DNA of 64,000 bases from Litomosoides sigmodontis (Eukaryota; Nematoda; Chromadorea; Rhabditida; Onchocercidae): positions 10,256,190 to 10,320,189 of the forward strand of contig OY718806.1 of NCBI GenBank assembly GCA_963070105.1. The letters run 5' to 3'. Shown one piece after another: positions 43,013 to 60,000 of the stretch (positions are counted from its first letter, which is position 1; every line of letters begins with the position of its first letter). The notes under the pieces were generated by a model. The model was not told the DNA's origin. It saw nothing but the letters and a program-made list of their open reading frames with translations, and did no database searches. A program made the position numbers and the translations under genes.

Positions 43013-46000
43013 CTAAAATTATGCATTCTGATGCATTTGTTCCTCATAGTTATATAAGATTACGAGAGCGATTAAAATGAATCGTATAAAACTCGGAAAA
43101 AATCGTTCCATTTTGATCACAGAAGTTTTCTCTTATTTTAAATCGTTCCATTTTGAAATTACACAATACTACGCCAAATCTCTCTTTCTCTCCCCCTCCC
43201 TCTCTCTCTCGCTTTTCTTAAACTCGTATACAAACCATCGGAAGCTTCTCTTTTGTTACTTTCTTCCAAATGTTTCATCAAAACAGCGACCACAACATTG
43301 ACCAACACGAACTGCGATATCAGTACAAATATGATGAAGAAACATGGTGCTAATATCGGATCAACGCAACAATTCGATTCACAGCGATCCGACGGATCAC
43401 AGTCGTCACGTAACGCATCCTTAAAAGAAGTGATACTGAGATGTCGTGCTACGCATTTAAACAAGCAATCTTCCCACAATTTTACTTCCAAGTATATTAT
43501 GAATTATTTTTTAAACCTGTTGAATTTTTAAAAATCCAGTTAAACATTGCAAGTATTTAATGCTTAATATACCTTCATAATCCCATTCCAGTTGTCACCT
43601 GTAGCTATGCGGAACAGTGTAAGGAATGCCATACCAAAATTTTTGAAATGGGCATGCTCGCCCAGTCCATCACATGGATGTTCATCCGAACATTCTAAAA
43701 AGTTCGTCTCACCGTTTTAAATTATAAAAATTTTTGATGCACTTAATTGTTCGGTAATTGTTGAACTACTCGGATGTTCTTTGTTCTGAAAGGTCATACT
43801 CATACTAATTTCGGTACGGTACTCTTTCTAAGTCAGTAAAATTATATTGCAATTTTTTGCTAGATACTTTTACTGTTACTTTGTATTGAAGAAGGGAAAG
43901 ATTTTCTCTTAGCTTACATACCGAGTTTACCGAATAACTCGACACCAAGAGCGGCGAAAATGAAAAACAAGAGGAAGAAAAGCGATCCAAGGTTTCCTAC
44001 TTGTGGCAATGCTTCACCAACTGTGTCCAACAGTGATCGGATACCTTTGGCCATTTTTAATAATTTCAACACTGCAAACAAACCATATAATTATATATAT
44101 ATCAAGAATTTGATAACCAAAATTAATTAGCAATTTTAGGGATATTTCTCAAAGCAATACAGTTCTTTTGAAGAGATCATCAACAATGGTTGTGCTAAAT
44201 ACTGCAACTATTAATTGTGGTAGTATGAAATACAAATTTTCGAAATGCCTGAATTCGAATTCATATTACCTCGAGCAATTCGAAGGACTCGCATTACTCG
44301 AATAATTGTTGGATTAATGGGCAATTCTAAAGCTTCGAATTCCTCAAATACAATACCGGCAATAGATAGGATGACAACAGATATATCCAACTGATTCCAT
44401 CTGTAGTTTAGAAATGATTTGCAAATTGAAGGCAATTCTATGATTATAATTATCATGGAGGAAAGAGGGATAATAAGTAGTACGGTAATTTTAGGACTGT
44501 TAGTGTTTGACCTTTGTTCTTTCTCTAAATGTATCAATTTTAATCGATTTGAAATGGTATGAACTGATAAAAAGAAATTTGTAAACTTTGTTAGCATGAT
44601 GTAAAAATGACTTAGTGTGAGGCCTAGTCAAACCGAATTAGCCTTTTTTTCTCACCGTTCGCTGAAAAATCGACGAACTCCCAATGCTATGAGTTTTACC
44701 ACAGATTCCAGAGTGAAAACAGCTGTGAAAAAGTAATTCAACGTTTTCAGAACATATTTCAATCCGTTTGGCATCATATAGAATTCCATAGCCATTGAGA
44801 TTACATTTACTCCTGCAGCAATTAAGAGTTAATTAACGGATGCAATAGAGAAACCTGAAAGTTTATATAACCTTTCCTAAGCCTTAACTTCTTGGAAATA
44901 GGAATAGGATGCTTGTGCGCTTATAGCGTTTTTTTTCTCTCGTTTTTTAAGAAAGATTTGATCATAAAATACAGTAGAAATTAACACGGCAAAATTTGTT
45001 AAATTATTAAAGTTACGAAATGTAAAAGTTAGTGTTCCAAATTAGCACCGATTTTTTTTTAACAGCTTCAAACATACCGATAACAGCAGCAATTGCTATA
45101 TCGAAGTACTTTGAAGTCACAACATTGTTCAGGAAGAGCCTTGTCGGGCCGTAATTGTGCCAGTATGGTTGTGATTTCTCTCCTCAAAATGTCAATTAAT
45201 GCAGGAAATAGGAAATTATACAACTAGCTAGAATACAAATTACTTATTCAAATTTTTATGCTTGCAAAAAGTTTGCCAAAACTTGAATGAATAATTTCTA
45301 TTCCATTAAATTCCAATGTATTTTATATTAATATTCATATTGGTTAAGATCCAGTTTTGGATTTTACCAGATTTCAATTTCGATTTCGAATTAAAGTAAA
45401 AGAACATAAATGCGATAATTAATTACGTTTTTTTCTTTTCTGTCCATACTCGCTTTCGTATTGCTGTCGTCTTAACTTCCTCTCCAGTCGCTTTCTTTGT
45501 GCCCGCTCCTTCATTTCAGCTTCCAGTGCTTCCTTGCATTTATGGAAATTCTCCACAACAACACCAACAAACATATTCAGCACAAAGAAACCGACAAGTA
45601 AGAGGAAAGAAATGAAATAAATCATTCGCCACTCATTGTAATTTTCGATTGGCTAAAACAGATATGAACAAATCGATAGTTCGCAAAAAAAGATTTAAGA
45701 GAAATTATGAAATGAAACTGCATCAATCACCTGTAAATCTACACCTGTAGCATCGATGCCCTGATACATAATAGCAACCCATCCATCTTTACTGGACAAC
45801 ACAAACAGTGACATTAATGCCTGGAAAAATTACATCTAATTTCAATGCGACAAATTTCAATTCTCAATGAAATTTTTGTCAGTAATATATAATTTTTAAC
45901 TGTGAATTTACCTATTCAAGTTGGCAAAATTATCAAAAGACTAGTACGATTGTCAAAAGCTCACCTGGCCAAGATTGTCAAAATTATAACGATGATTAAC

Positions 46001-49000
46001 CCATCGATTCCGCGGATCCATCAAGCAATCTGCCTTTGTTGTGACATTACTTATATTTGGTCCAACACAATGAAACATCGTACCCTGCAAATTGAATTCA
46101 TCCTTTGCTTTAACTGAGGAAGCACGCTAATTTTACTGAATCCCAAATCCCCTTGAAGCGATAATCTCAATTTTTCGTCAACCGACTAAATGATTCGTTT
46201 GAGTGATTGCAATTTGTTTATTTGCTAACGCGACTGTTTATTCATTTACTTGTTCCCTAACTCTACTTACCTATAAGGTAAGTACACCTTCATTAAAAAC
46301 AAACTTCACCTTAAATAATTGAACACCGAGAATGCCGAAGATTATGAAAAAAGTGCAACAAATCAATACAATGTTTCCAATGGGTTTCAGACTGCTTATT
46401 AACGTCATAACCACAAGTTTTACGCCGGGAGCTCGATTGATAACACGTAATGGCCGTAACGCTCTCAGCAATCGTAATACACGTATAACACCAAAAATTT
46501 TAGGGGAGTCTGAAAGAATGAATGGGAGACCTATGTGTAAAAGTACATGCCATTCAAAACAAGTATGCATCAGATAAACTTACCTATATGGACGAACAAT
46601 TCAAAGACGAGATTTATCAGGCTTATGATAACCAGCGCACCGTCCAAAATGTTCCATCCATCTTTAAAGTACGCATCTTTCCCAAGCAAACATCCATTGG
46701 CAATGACCTAAATTCTTAACGAGTAATATCGACCGAATCCTTTTTATCCAAAATTATCCACCTTGAAAGATTTAAATCATCCTCACCTTCATGCTCATTT
46801 CGATGGTAAAAATCACAGTGAAAACATATCCCGCAGACGTGAGAAATTGTCGTTCCAGTGATTTCGGAGGAATTGATGGTCGTTCCATGGCTAATGTAAT
46901 ACAGTTAATGCCAATAAATATTAAAACGGCGTAATCAAACCATTTTTTCTGTGTTAGTTGAAGGCATCTAAAAAAAATAGCGTACGTTATGCGTGTGACA
47001 TTTGCGCCATGCATTTGTGTCATATTTCATTTGTGTCGCACAAATGTAATTGAAATGTTAAGATTAAATCGTTTGCAACTTTCTGTTGATATCTGTCCAA
47101 CCCTTTTTCTTAATCAAGTACACAAACTTACTTAATTCGAATCCGATTTCTTGAACTAAAAATATAAAGGGAATAATCGGCACGCGTGTAAAAGCACGTT
47201 TTTCTTAATAATCGCATAAATTTTGTATTCTGCCATTCACTCTTCAATCGTTCTTCCTGTTGAATAGCTATTTCCAGTTCTTCATTTGCCTGCAAAACAC
47301 TTCACTCATATCTCAAGTTGCGCAAAAAACCTGGAAAGTATTACTGTGAACTTGAAAAAAAATCTTTAAAAAAACTTTTTTTAATAAAAATCATCGCCGC
47401 TTGATTTCATCTTTTTTAACTTCCGTCATCAAAATGATTTCATGCAAAATTTTTGTATAATTAATAAGCAAATATGTATATCGAATACTAAGCATCATAT
47501 TGAATATTCTCGAAATGATGCTAAAAATCTCGAAACGATGATCGAAATGATGCGCAAAATTTGCAGTGGAACTTCTTATGGTATAGCGGTACGGTACCCT
47601 TATGCACTAATAAACAATTTTTGTTCAGGTAAGCTTATTGCGAAGAGGCCAGCTTAAACGTTCTTCCTACTTCAGAAAAGGCAAATAAAACATTCGTATT
47701 GTGCTATATTTATTTCTTCAATCCTTTCCATCCTTCACGAAGTTCGAAATATTTAATGCACATTGAGTGTGCGCAAAGTTTTCATTTCGATGGAATATTC
47801 AATATGCTAATTTAATTGGAATTTACTCTGTAATTAATTAAAATAACACTTTGAGATTATATTCATTTCATAGATTGAAACAAAAGGAAATTCTATGCAC
47901 CTTTCATGTTTCAGTATTCCATACTTTTTAGCTTCACATTTAGCTTTTGAATAGACACAGAATAGAAATTTTCATAAATTCAGCCAGCAAATAAAGAAAT
48001 TGTAAAGATTTATAATTAACCTTAAGTAACCTATCTCTTCCAAGCGCTTCAATAACAGCTTGACGACCACCGATGGAGCAAATTGGATTGAGTCTCGTTT
48101 GCATTCCACACCAACTATTCATACGTTGTCGAACTTCACCACTCGAATAAGAGTCCACGTATGGTACCAACTGAGGCAGTGTAAGTGAAGTATGTCGGTC
48201 TAACCTTTAAAACAAAAAAGAATTATCTCCATTTTTTCTCTTTTTATCGCACTTCTAACGAATGGCCTGTCGAAGGAACCGAGAATCAGTCCTATGACAC
48301 AATACTTTTTATGCCGAAATCGTACATTACTGCAATATTGAATGTGTAAATTCAGCAAATCTAAGTTTTATACTATTAAAATTCACAATGATAAAGGAAA
48401 CAAAGCTAGAGTGAAAGAAAACCTAAAATTAAGATTAGGACAAATAGCCTTCGGTAGATGGTACCGACTGATGCTACCACTTCGTCTAGCAAGAAATGAT
48501 CCTGATTCCAATGATTTTTCACCTTCTTCCTCCTGAAAAAGTTATAGGAAGTTGTTGAATTTAATTTAATTTATCATTAAAGAATGCACGACTTCTAACC
48601 CATAATGATTAATCCAATATACCAATAACAAAATAGAAATCAATTCAAAACTGTTTCTTTTTTCGAAGCATAAATTTCAGTCCGTTATTCGATTAATGAA
48701 ATTTTTTGAAAATTTTCTTAATTCACTAAAACTTGCGTCATCTGGACTTGTTGGAACACTGTATCGCATTTGGTATGTATCTTGCAAGGCTTGGAAAGTG
48801 CCTGAACCACGACTGCAAGTGTAATATGTTGGAGGATTCTGAAATACGAAGCGTGGTAATAGCATTTGCTAGGAATCAATCTAACTACCTTCCAAGACTT
48901 GTTTTATTTTTAGTCGTTTACTGAAATGCAAATATTAAAAGGAAATACTTGTGCCTTTTGATTAAGATAACCGGATGAGGAAGCGTTAGCTAGGAATAAT

Positions 49001-52000
49001 TCCAATTCTCGTTTCCTTTCTTCCTCCTCGACAGCTGCTTTTTTTATGGCTTCTTCTTCCTGGAATAAATCGTGAAGAACTGATAATATTCAATTGAAAA
49101 TATCGACGGTGCAGAAATGAATTTAAAAAAATAAGTGAGGCAATTCCGCTACACATATAATTTGTATGCATTACAAACAGATTTGAATGAATTAATTACC
49201 TTTTACTGCTTGTAGTACATATCAATGTTAAATCGTTGCTGATATTTTCGAGGATTTTTGTTTGATTATTTAGATCTCTTTTCAAAATATTTGCTCTTGG
49301 AATCCTTACACGTTTTCTGGCAAAAATATAATTTCACTTACCAGTTGTCGTTTTTCTTCTTCTTTGCTTTCTTGGAAGCCCTCAACCAGGATGGCAACAA
49401 GCAAATTGAACAACACATAATTACCAAATGTCATCAAAGCAACGAAGTACAGAGCAGCCCAAGGTGTTGTGCGAGCCATACCGTTAAACAAAACGACATT
49501 CCAATCTTCTTGTGTTAAAATCTTGAAAGTAAAATAAAAAGTAAATTAAATTTTTGTAGAACGAAGAAACGAAGTATAGCAGCAGCATAAAGTTCCCTCA
49601 GGACTTTTTTAAACTGAACTTTTTTTGCGTACTATGAATATGGCCGTTGTTGAATGAGCAAATCCAGCGTTTTTTTCCAGCCAAAAAGTACATCTAATCA
49701 AATTCAAAAAAATTATACTTGCTGTATTAAAATTTTCCAGATAGATCGTTAAATTAAAAAGAAAATGTCATTTCATTTCAAATTGCAAGCATAAATGTCG
49801 AAAAACATACCTGGAAAACAGTCACCAATGCCCACAAAAGAGAGTCGAAATTTTTTCGTTCACATTTCTTTGTCTGCTCCAGTGCACCAACCGGATTTTT
49901 GCAAAATTTACATCCAAATAAATTCATCCCAAGTATACTACAAAAGTAAAAAATTGAAAAAAAAAACACATCTCCCGAGAAAAGTCGTATTTTAAAGCAA
50001 GCGTGTCGACGATCCCTTTACAGTTTCACAGTGTTGAAAATCAAGTTTACAGTATTATGCGTACCTGAAGATGAAGATGAAGAGAACGAGTAATCCGAAA
50101 AATACAGTTACATTATCCATCGTACGTAGCATAACAAGCAACTGATACCGCAACGCAGGCATAAATCGAACCAATTTTAAAATGCGAAGTAAGCGAAACG
50201 TTCGAAGTACTGATAATCCTCCTTTCCCTTCTTGAAACAATTCCAACACACTGTAGAAATGATAAAGCATTAACTGATTTCAATAGACAAACAAATTAGG
50301 AAAAAACCTGTTAAATATTTCAAAAATCTCCGAATGGGAGAAAGGAATACAAACTCTTTTAAGAAATTAAATTAAGTTACCTTAGTGCAACTATTCCGCC
50401 ATCAAAAAGATTAAAACCATCCGAGAGATAGCCAAATAAACCATCTGCGCCTATTTTGAGCAGCATTTCCAACGAGAACAAACCAGTGAAGAAGTAATTA
50501 CTGACTTCCAAGACTGTTGTCAATAGTTCAGGCTAAAAACGAATTTCAAAATAATTGCTTACAGGTCTAAAAATCAGGGATACTATTTTGCCACTATTCT
50601 TTACAATTAATGAATTTCATTCCTATTTTAAAATAGTAATGAAAATAAACCTGCTGGTGGTACTCGACACCCATGCTGAGAGTATTAATCAAAATAGCGA
50701 ATAAAATACCGCGTTTAAAATGGTTGCAAACCACAAACGCTCGAAGCTTTTCGCGGAATCGACCAAGTAGCGTAGACTTCGTTTTAGTCGGACGCTCCTT
50801 TAGCAAGAACATACAACAAGTAACTTAAATGTTGCAAAAAAAAATTCAAAATCAATCGGAATTACAACCGTTATAATAAGACAGCTGACATACGGCAAAC
50901 GTTTCACTTCTTCTATCTCAAAGTTAATCTTTAAATTTCCCTCAGGCTTTTCTCTTTATTGCTAGTAAACTCTAGTCATGAACAGATATGTTACCGGTTT
51001 GAGGCGGGAAGCGTAACCACGGTTGCTGCTGCTACCAACAACACCACCATGTTCAAGTTCACTTCTGGTTCCGGATGGTTGGTCGGAAAGCTCCACATCA
51101 CTTTCCTCACCGCTCGACAACTCGCCTACCCGAGGAAATTTTCTGGGTGAGGTGAGCTGCTTGTTGATGGTCGAGCCTATCTCGGCATCACTGTTTGTTG
51201 TGCGATCCGCCACTTAATATTGAAAAGAAGTTATCAACTGTAATGTAAATTTGTGGAAAATTTTCTATTCCCATCAGCTTCAAAAAAATTGCGGAAAATT
51301 TCACACAGCCAATTTTAAATAGTTAAAATCATTTGCTAAATTTCGAACAAAATAAATGATAAAAGTAGTACCACTCATAGTTCCATTCCATTCCGCATTC
51401 TTCACAGTGTCTTCTAATTTACTCTCCTCATAATGTATCCTTTTCGATGGCAATAATTTGTTATCTACTCCATTTTCTAAAATTTTATAATTCGTAAGAT
51501 GAATAAACTTTGTTAATGGTAAAATTCAAATTCGTTAAATCGTCGATCACCTGCCGATGTTGTTTTTCTTTCAGTTAGCTATTCCTACTTTCCATCTTAA
51601 ATGATTAATAGAAGAACAGTTGCCACAAATACAACTTTATTAAATATCACCTGTGTCAACATTAGCTACTTGCACATCCTTCATCTTCGTTTCTTCAGAA
51701 TTTCCAGCTTTCGCTTCACTACTATTTGAAAGGCCTTTGAAGAACTTCCGTCTACTCGCAAAATGTTCTTCCCATATTTTCCATTTCTGAAAAAGCACTT
51801 ACTTATACGTGCGTTTTTTCTGTCAAGTTGTAAATGTTTGTGTCATAGTCCCCCGAAGAGGTCTGTACCTTCAGAAATCTTCTTTTCAACCGACGAGAAT
51901 AATGTCTTATAGACTTCACTATAGCTGCATAGATGCTTTCACCCGCTTCACCATCCCTCGATGAATGAGCTGGATCACTACCTGAAACAATCGACACCAC

Positions 52001-55000
52001 TATCCTGAACATGAAATTCTGAAAGTGAAAAATGCGCAACACAAGTGAAACAACGAACTAAGAGATCCTGAAGATCGCAGTCTTTTCCTCTCTTCAATCA
52101 TTCGTTGTGTTTCGCGTCGTTTTGTTTCCGCAAATTGCGTTGCAATAACAACCAAACATAAATTGATCATAAAAAATGCTCCTACCTGCAGACAGACTAC
52201 TGTTATTAGTAAAATTTCATTCGATTTAATTATTATTTGTTGACCTTTCATTGAACCAACTTGACCACTGTAACCGAACATGAACAGCAATTCTATCATT
52301 CCATGCACTATTGTTTCGAAATGACATGGAGACAAAAGAACTTACAATAATCAGTAAAACGAAATATATCCAATTCCAAAATGAATGCGCATCTTGCACG
52401 TAATACATTATATCTGTCCATCCTTCTAAGCTTATTACCTGTGTAAAATTACTCTTATTAATTATGCTTGCCATGAGACCGAAATACAAATTACTTCATT
52501 TATTGTGTATTTTAAACTTCCGAAATTAGTTAGGGAAGAAAAGCAAGAAATGGGTACCAGAAAGATAGCTATCCATGCGAAGCCAATATTATCAAAGGAT
52601 ATCGATCCTTGAAATGGATTACGATGCATAACTTTACATTCATTATAATAAGCATTCCAATTTATACATGCCTTTGTATCATTTTTTACATTTGCCCACT
52701 CATATATAGTCAAATTACATCTGAAAAATGAAATATTTGAGAAATGTGAGTACTACAACTGATTTCATTTTTCAATCAGTCGATGGACAGCGTTCGAGAT
52801 GGACGAGCTGAAGCACTAATTCCATCAAATTGAATTTAATATCCTTTAATTTAAGGCACATTTGGAAGTTCGATTATTTCACTTGTAGTTGCAAATATCT
52901 AACTTCCACAAAAACCGTTTAATTTCTTACACAGTACTCTTGCAGAAGAACAAACTGATCTTACGGAAAATAAATAGAATGTTAAATTTAAATAACAGCA
53001 ATTTCTGTCAGCATTTTCATGCACTTGTGAGAAAATCGGATTTTAGATTAGCTGAAGTTGACATGTGAAAGCTTACTTAACCCCGTTGTGTACATAAGGA
53101 GGTAGATTATTGCATGTATGGAGACCTGATGAATCCGGTTGGCTGCAAATATATTCTAGCGCGGTGTCTTCCGGTATGTAATATCTGTAACAGAAAAGCT
53201 GCGTTATTATTGTTGGAAAACAAAAAGTGACTTGAGCCGTCACTACTGCTTGTGATAGTAAAAAAAAAATTCAAGTAATTAATTGCAATTTTTGTTTGTT
53301 ACAATCACCAATCAATGAAGCATTGAAAACTATTGCGAAGGGACTTTTACCGTGTAAGTGATATATCTGAGATATCAATATCAGCATTTATTTTTGGCAA
53401 GCTAATAACACAACGATTTCTGAAATGCATTACCACAAATAAAATCCAGTGATTTTAAAAACTCATAAATAAAGTGTTAAAGGTTTAAATTTTCATTTGA
53501 TTTCTATTTTTGCTTAAAATTTTGTGTTGCGCGTAACTGCGATATTATGCATGAAGTATACATATCATGTTATCAATCAAAAGGCATTTTAACACCTCAG
53601 AAAACCTGGAAATCATTATACCTGAGCAGTCCGGCCCATAATTGAACGCCAACGATACCAAATATGAAAAAGACAAAGAAACATAACAACAATACATTAC
53701 CGAGCATCGGTAATGTGTCCAATAATAGATTAACTGCAAAAGTTTAATTCGGTAAGAAATTTCAGTTTCGAAATACATAAATAATCCAACGTTGCTCTCT
53801 CGGCCATTTTTTTCCCTCTCTCTCCCTCTCTTCCTCACATTTCTTACCCTCTGGAAAGCACAGGGCAAATGTTTGATTGGAAATTACCGCTACGAACCAA
53901 GAATTCTCATAGATGGTATCCTATTAACAGCACGTAATGGTCGAAGTACACGAATTGTTCGTATAGCGGTTAAATTTATATTACCCAAATATTCTTGCAA
54001 CAGATATTCTGCACACCTGAAAATTTATTTAAAGTTGAAAACTTCTTAGACAGCGAAATCAACGTATTGCGATGTAACGTAATATTCCACCGAATTTTTT
54101 TAGAAGAATTCGATCTGATAGCTTTTGTCGATGTAATCTTCTAACTTATACGTCATTCGTTTGGACCGATATAAGCAATCTCAGTCGGTTATTCGCCAGA
54201 ACAGACATAAATATAACTACGTGAAAAAGAGACATGAGATAGAGGTAAAAATAGAGGGTTAAAAATTACCCTGCACAGACAATGAAAAAATCAAGGCGAT
54301 TCCAAGTATCAGAAAGATAAGCGGCTGAGCCACAGAATCCGAGTGCAACTATCTTGATCATCTGGAAAAGATGAACTTCTTTCTCCTCCTTCTAATAAGC
54401 TTGAAGTGATCATTCCAATTCTGCATAGGTCCTTTCAAACATTTAGAGAGAAGTGGGTGAGTAACAGAGCAACAGTTCAAACAAACCATTTCTATAGCAA
54501 AATATGCGAAAATGATATGATCAATGGTCGCAAGAACATAGCAGCGATATGTTGTACAGTTGTCGCTATCCTCGCACGGTCTATACATTCCAAGTGTCAC
54601 ACAGTTGATTAAGATAACAAGCATTGTGATCCGATCAAACCACGGATTCATGACCATTCGGAGCGCCCACGAACGTGGTGGTGCAGCTTGACGCAAACAG
54701 TGCAGAGATGGTTCCGGTAATCTTAATAATAGTGATGTTCTAGGTCGTTGTTCTATTTTGCAGTACCAGGAAGTCATACGATATTTTATTCCTACTTAAT
54801 GCGAGTTGATTTTTTCCTTGGTGAACGAATAGCTCGTCGAATGATTTTCTCCCGAAAATCAACTGGTCATCTAATTAGGATGAAAAGAACTTACCCTGGA
54901 TAGGGTAAGTCGCATTCTTCGCTGATAATGTCCGCCTCACTATCCCAACCAACTTGGATTTGCTTCTGATAATCGTCTTCTTCCCGAACACTATTACACC

Positions 55001-55422
55001 ACGGCTGTAATGGGCTTACTTCCATCGATAATGAGAAAGGCTTCTTCTCATACGGCAGAAAGCTTCTGCATTCCATGGATGGGCCCGATCCCAGTGCGGA
55101 AAGCATCTAAATGAAAAGCACTTCTTTGTTACAACCATCCCGCGTTAATGCAACACACTTTAAAAAACAAATATCAGTGAATGGTTTATCGTTCCCTTCT
55201 TCCTGCTTAATAATTCTGAGGTTTACTGATCTCACAAAACATTTTAAGAAATGTAGAAAAATGTACCTGGGGGTCAGCCACGTAAGCCTCGGTAGCTCTG
55301 CGCCGTGATTGCAAATAACGTCTAACATTCGACTGACGCCTGTTAACCAATCCACGGGGTCCAGAAAAACGGGAAAGTGATTGAAATGAGCGTAATTCCC
55401 TTGATACTGGTTCTTGGAGCAT
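42873..55422 (-). CDS. cca-1: T-type (Cav3) voltage-gated calcium channel alpha1 subunit
   Basis: Thirty-seven exons from ATG 55422 to TGA 42873. All junctions are phase-consistent and total about 5370 nt, or 1789 aa. The order is a cytoplasmic N-terminus, four 6-TM repeats, three linkers and a short C-terminus. The filter residues, read from LEGWTD (I), TQEDWN (II), SKDGWV (III) and TGDNWN (IV), are E-E-D-D, diagnostic of low-voltage-activated T-type channels rather than Cav1/2 (EEEE) or NALCN. Each S4 has spaced arginines ([46 protein letters not shown]). The I-II gating-brake helices are suggested by [13 protein letters not shown]. Family role: pacemaking and dendritic or muscle excitability at the plasma membrane. 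No C-terminal IQ domain is seen, as expected for Cav3. CCA-1 is the single C. elegans Cav3, so orthology is likely. Confidence 0.93.
43185..43215 (+). repeat. Pyrimidine (CT)n tract in the last Cav3 intron
   Basis: A TCTC-rich run of about 30 bases; on the transcribed strand it is GA-rich and lies just after the donor of exon 43236-43419. Confidence 0.7.
43236..45182 (-). CDS. cca-1: Cav3 domain IV (S1-S6)
   Basis: Exons 45078-45182 (S1, [13 protein letters not shown]), 44656-44812 (S1-S2, [15 protein letters not shown]), 44270-44400 (S3-S4, [10 protein letters not shown]), 43922-44071 (S4-S5, [20 protein letters not shown]), 43573-43694 (loop and filter, [14 protein letters not shown]) and 43236-43419 (Cys-rich turret and S6, [20 protein letters not shown]). 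Exon 43236-43419 uses a TTAAG acceptor that restores the family sequence MK|DALRDDC. Confidence 0.92.
45427..46967 (-). CDS. cca-1: Cav3 domain III (S1-S6)
   Basis: Exons 46787-46967 (S1-S2, [21 protein letters not shown]), 46584-46707 (S3, [17 protein letters not shown]), 46310-46509 (S4-S5, [20 protein letters not shown]), 45965-46084 (loop, [13 protein letters not shown]), 45731-45820 (filter [14 protein letters not shown]) and 45427-45652 (S6, [19 protein letters not shown]). The Asp of SKDGW is the T-type domain III filter residue. A basic Arg/Lys helix continues into the III-IV linker. Confidence 0.93.
47132..49059 (-). CDS. cca-1: Cav3 II-III cytoplasmic linker
   Basis: Exons 48949-49059 (coiled, [13 protein letters not shown]), 48733-48838, 48423-48522, 48021-48204 and 47132-47289 ([18 protein letters not shown] before domain III). 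Between 48733-48838 and the next exon only one acceptor keeps the frame, GAAG|GTGAAA at 48522. The apparently stronger TTTTTCAG ten bases upstream would break it. The two sites could also reflect a mis-called base or alternative splicing. Confidence 0.75.
49342..50797 (-). CDS. cca-1: Cav3 domain II (S1-S6)
   Basis: Exons 50651-50797 (FRAFVV-type lead and S1, [14 protein letters not shown]), 50381-50532 (S2-S3, [14 protein letters not shown]), 50065-50250 (S4-S5, [20 protein letters not shown]), 49811-49937 (loop, NLFGCKFC and [17 protein letters not shown]) and 49342-49521 (filter TQEDWN and S6, [18 protein letters not shown]). The [11 protein letters not shown] sequence is a strong Cav3 signature. 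Confidence 0.93.
50995..51981 (-). CDS. cca-1: Cav3 I-II cytoplasmic linker
   Basis: Exons 51869-51981, 51651-51786, 51372-51476 and 50995-51212. The proximal part is basic and helical ([19 protein letters not shown]), where Cav3 channels carry the gating brake. The distal part is Ser/Glu-rich and low complexity ([21 protein letters not shown]-type segments) and probably poorly conserved. Exon 50995-51212 uses an AAG acceptor. Confidence 0.8.
52059..54721 (-). CDS. cca-1: Cav3 domain I (S1-S6)
   Basis: Exons 54487-54721 (S1, [19 protein letters not shown]), 54270-54361 (S2-S3, [18 protein letters not shown]), 53898-54016 (S4), 53622-53733 (S5), 53077-53184 and 52558-52720 (long Cys-rich extracellular loop), 52346-52438 (pore, [13 protein letters not shown]) and 52059-52185 (S6, [20 protein letters not shown]). 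The large S5-pore loop with paired cysteines is typical of Cav3 domain I. Confidence 0.92.
54895..55422 (-). CDS. cca-1: Cav3 exons 1-2: cytoplasmic N-terminus
   Basis: Exons 55267-55422 and 54895-55106. Exon 1 starts with an ATG and is Arg/Ser-rich ([20 protein letters not shown]). Exon 2 also begins with ATG directly after an ATTTAG acceptor, so an alternative transcript could start there. It ends in the acidic [10 protein letters not shown] segment that precedes S1 in Cav3 channels. The donor GG|GTAAGT leaves phase 2, matched by an unusual AAG acceptor at 54721. Confidence 0.8.

Positions 55423-60000
<4,578 letters not shown>

Noticed and set aside
42873..55422. NALCN-type or Cav1/Cav2 channel
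   Set aside because: The filter is E-E-D-D, with Cav3 signatures such as [11 protein letters not shown] and [14 protein letters not shown] has EEKE and Cav1/2 have EEEE.
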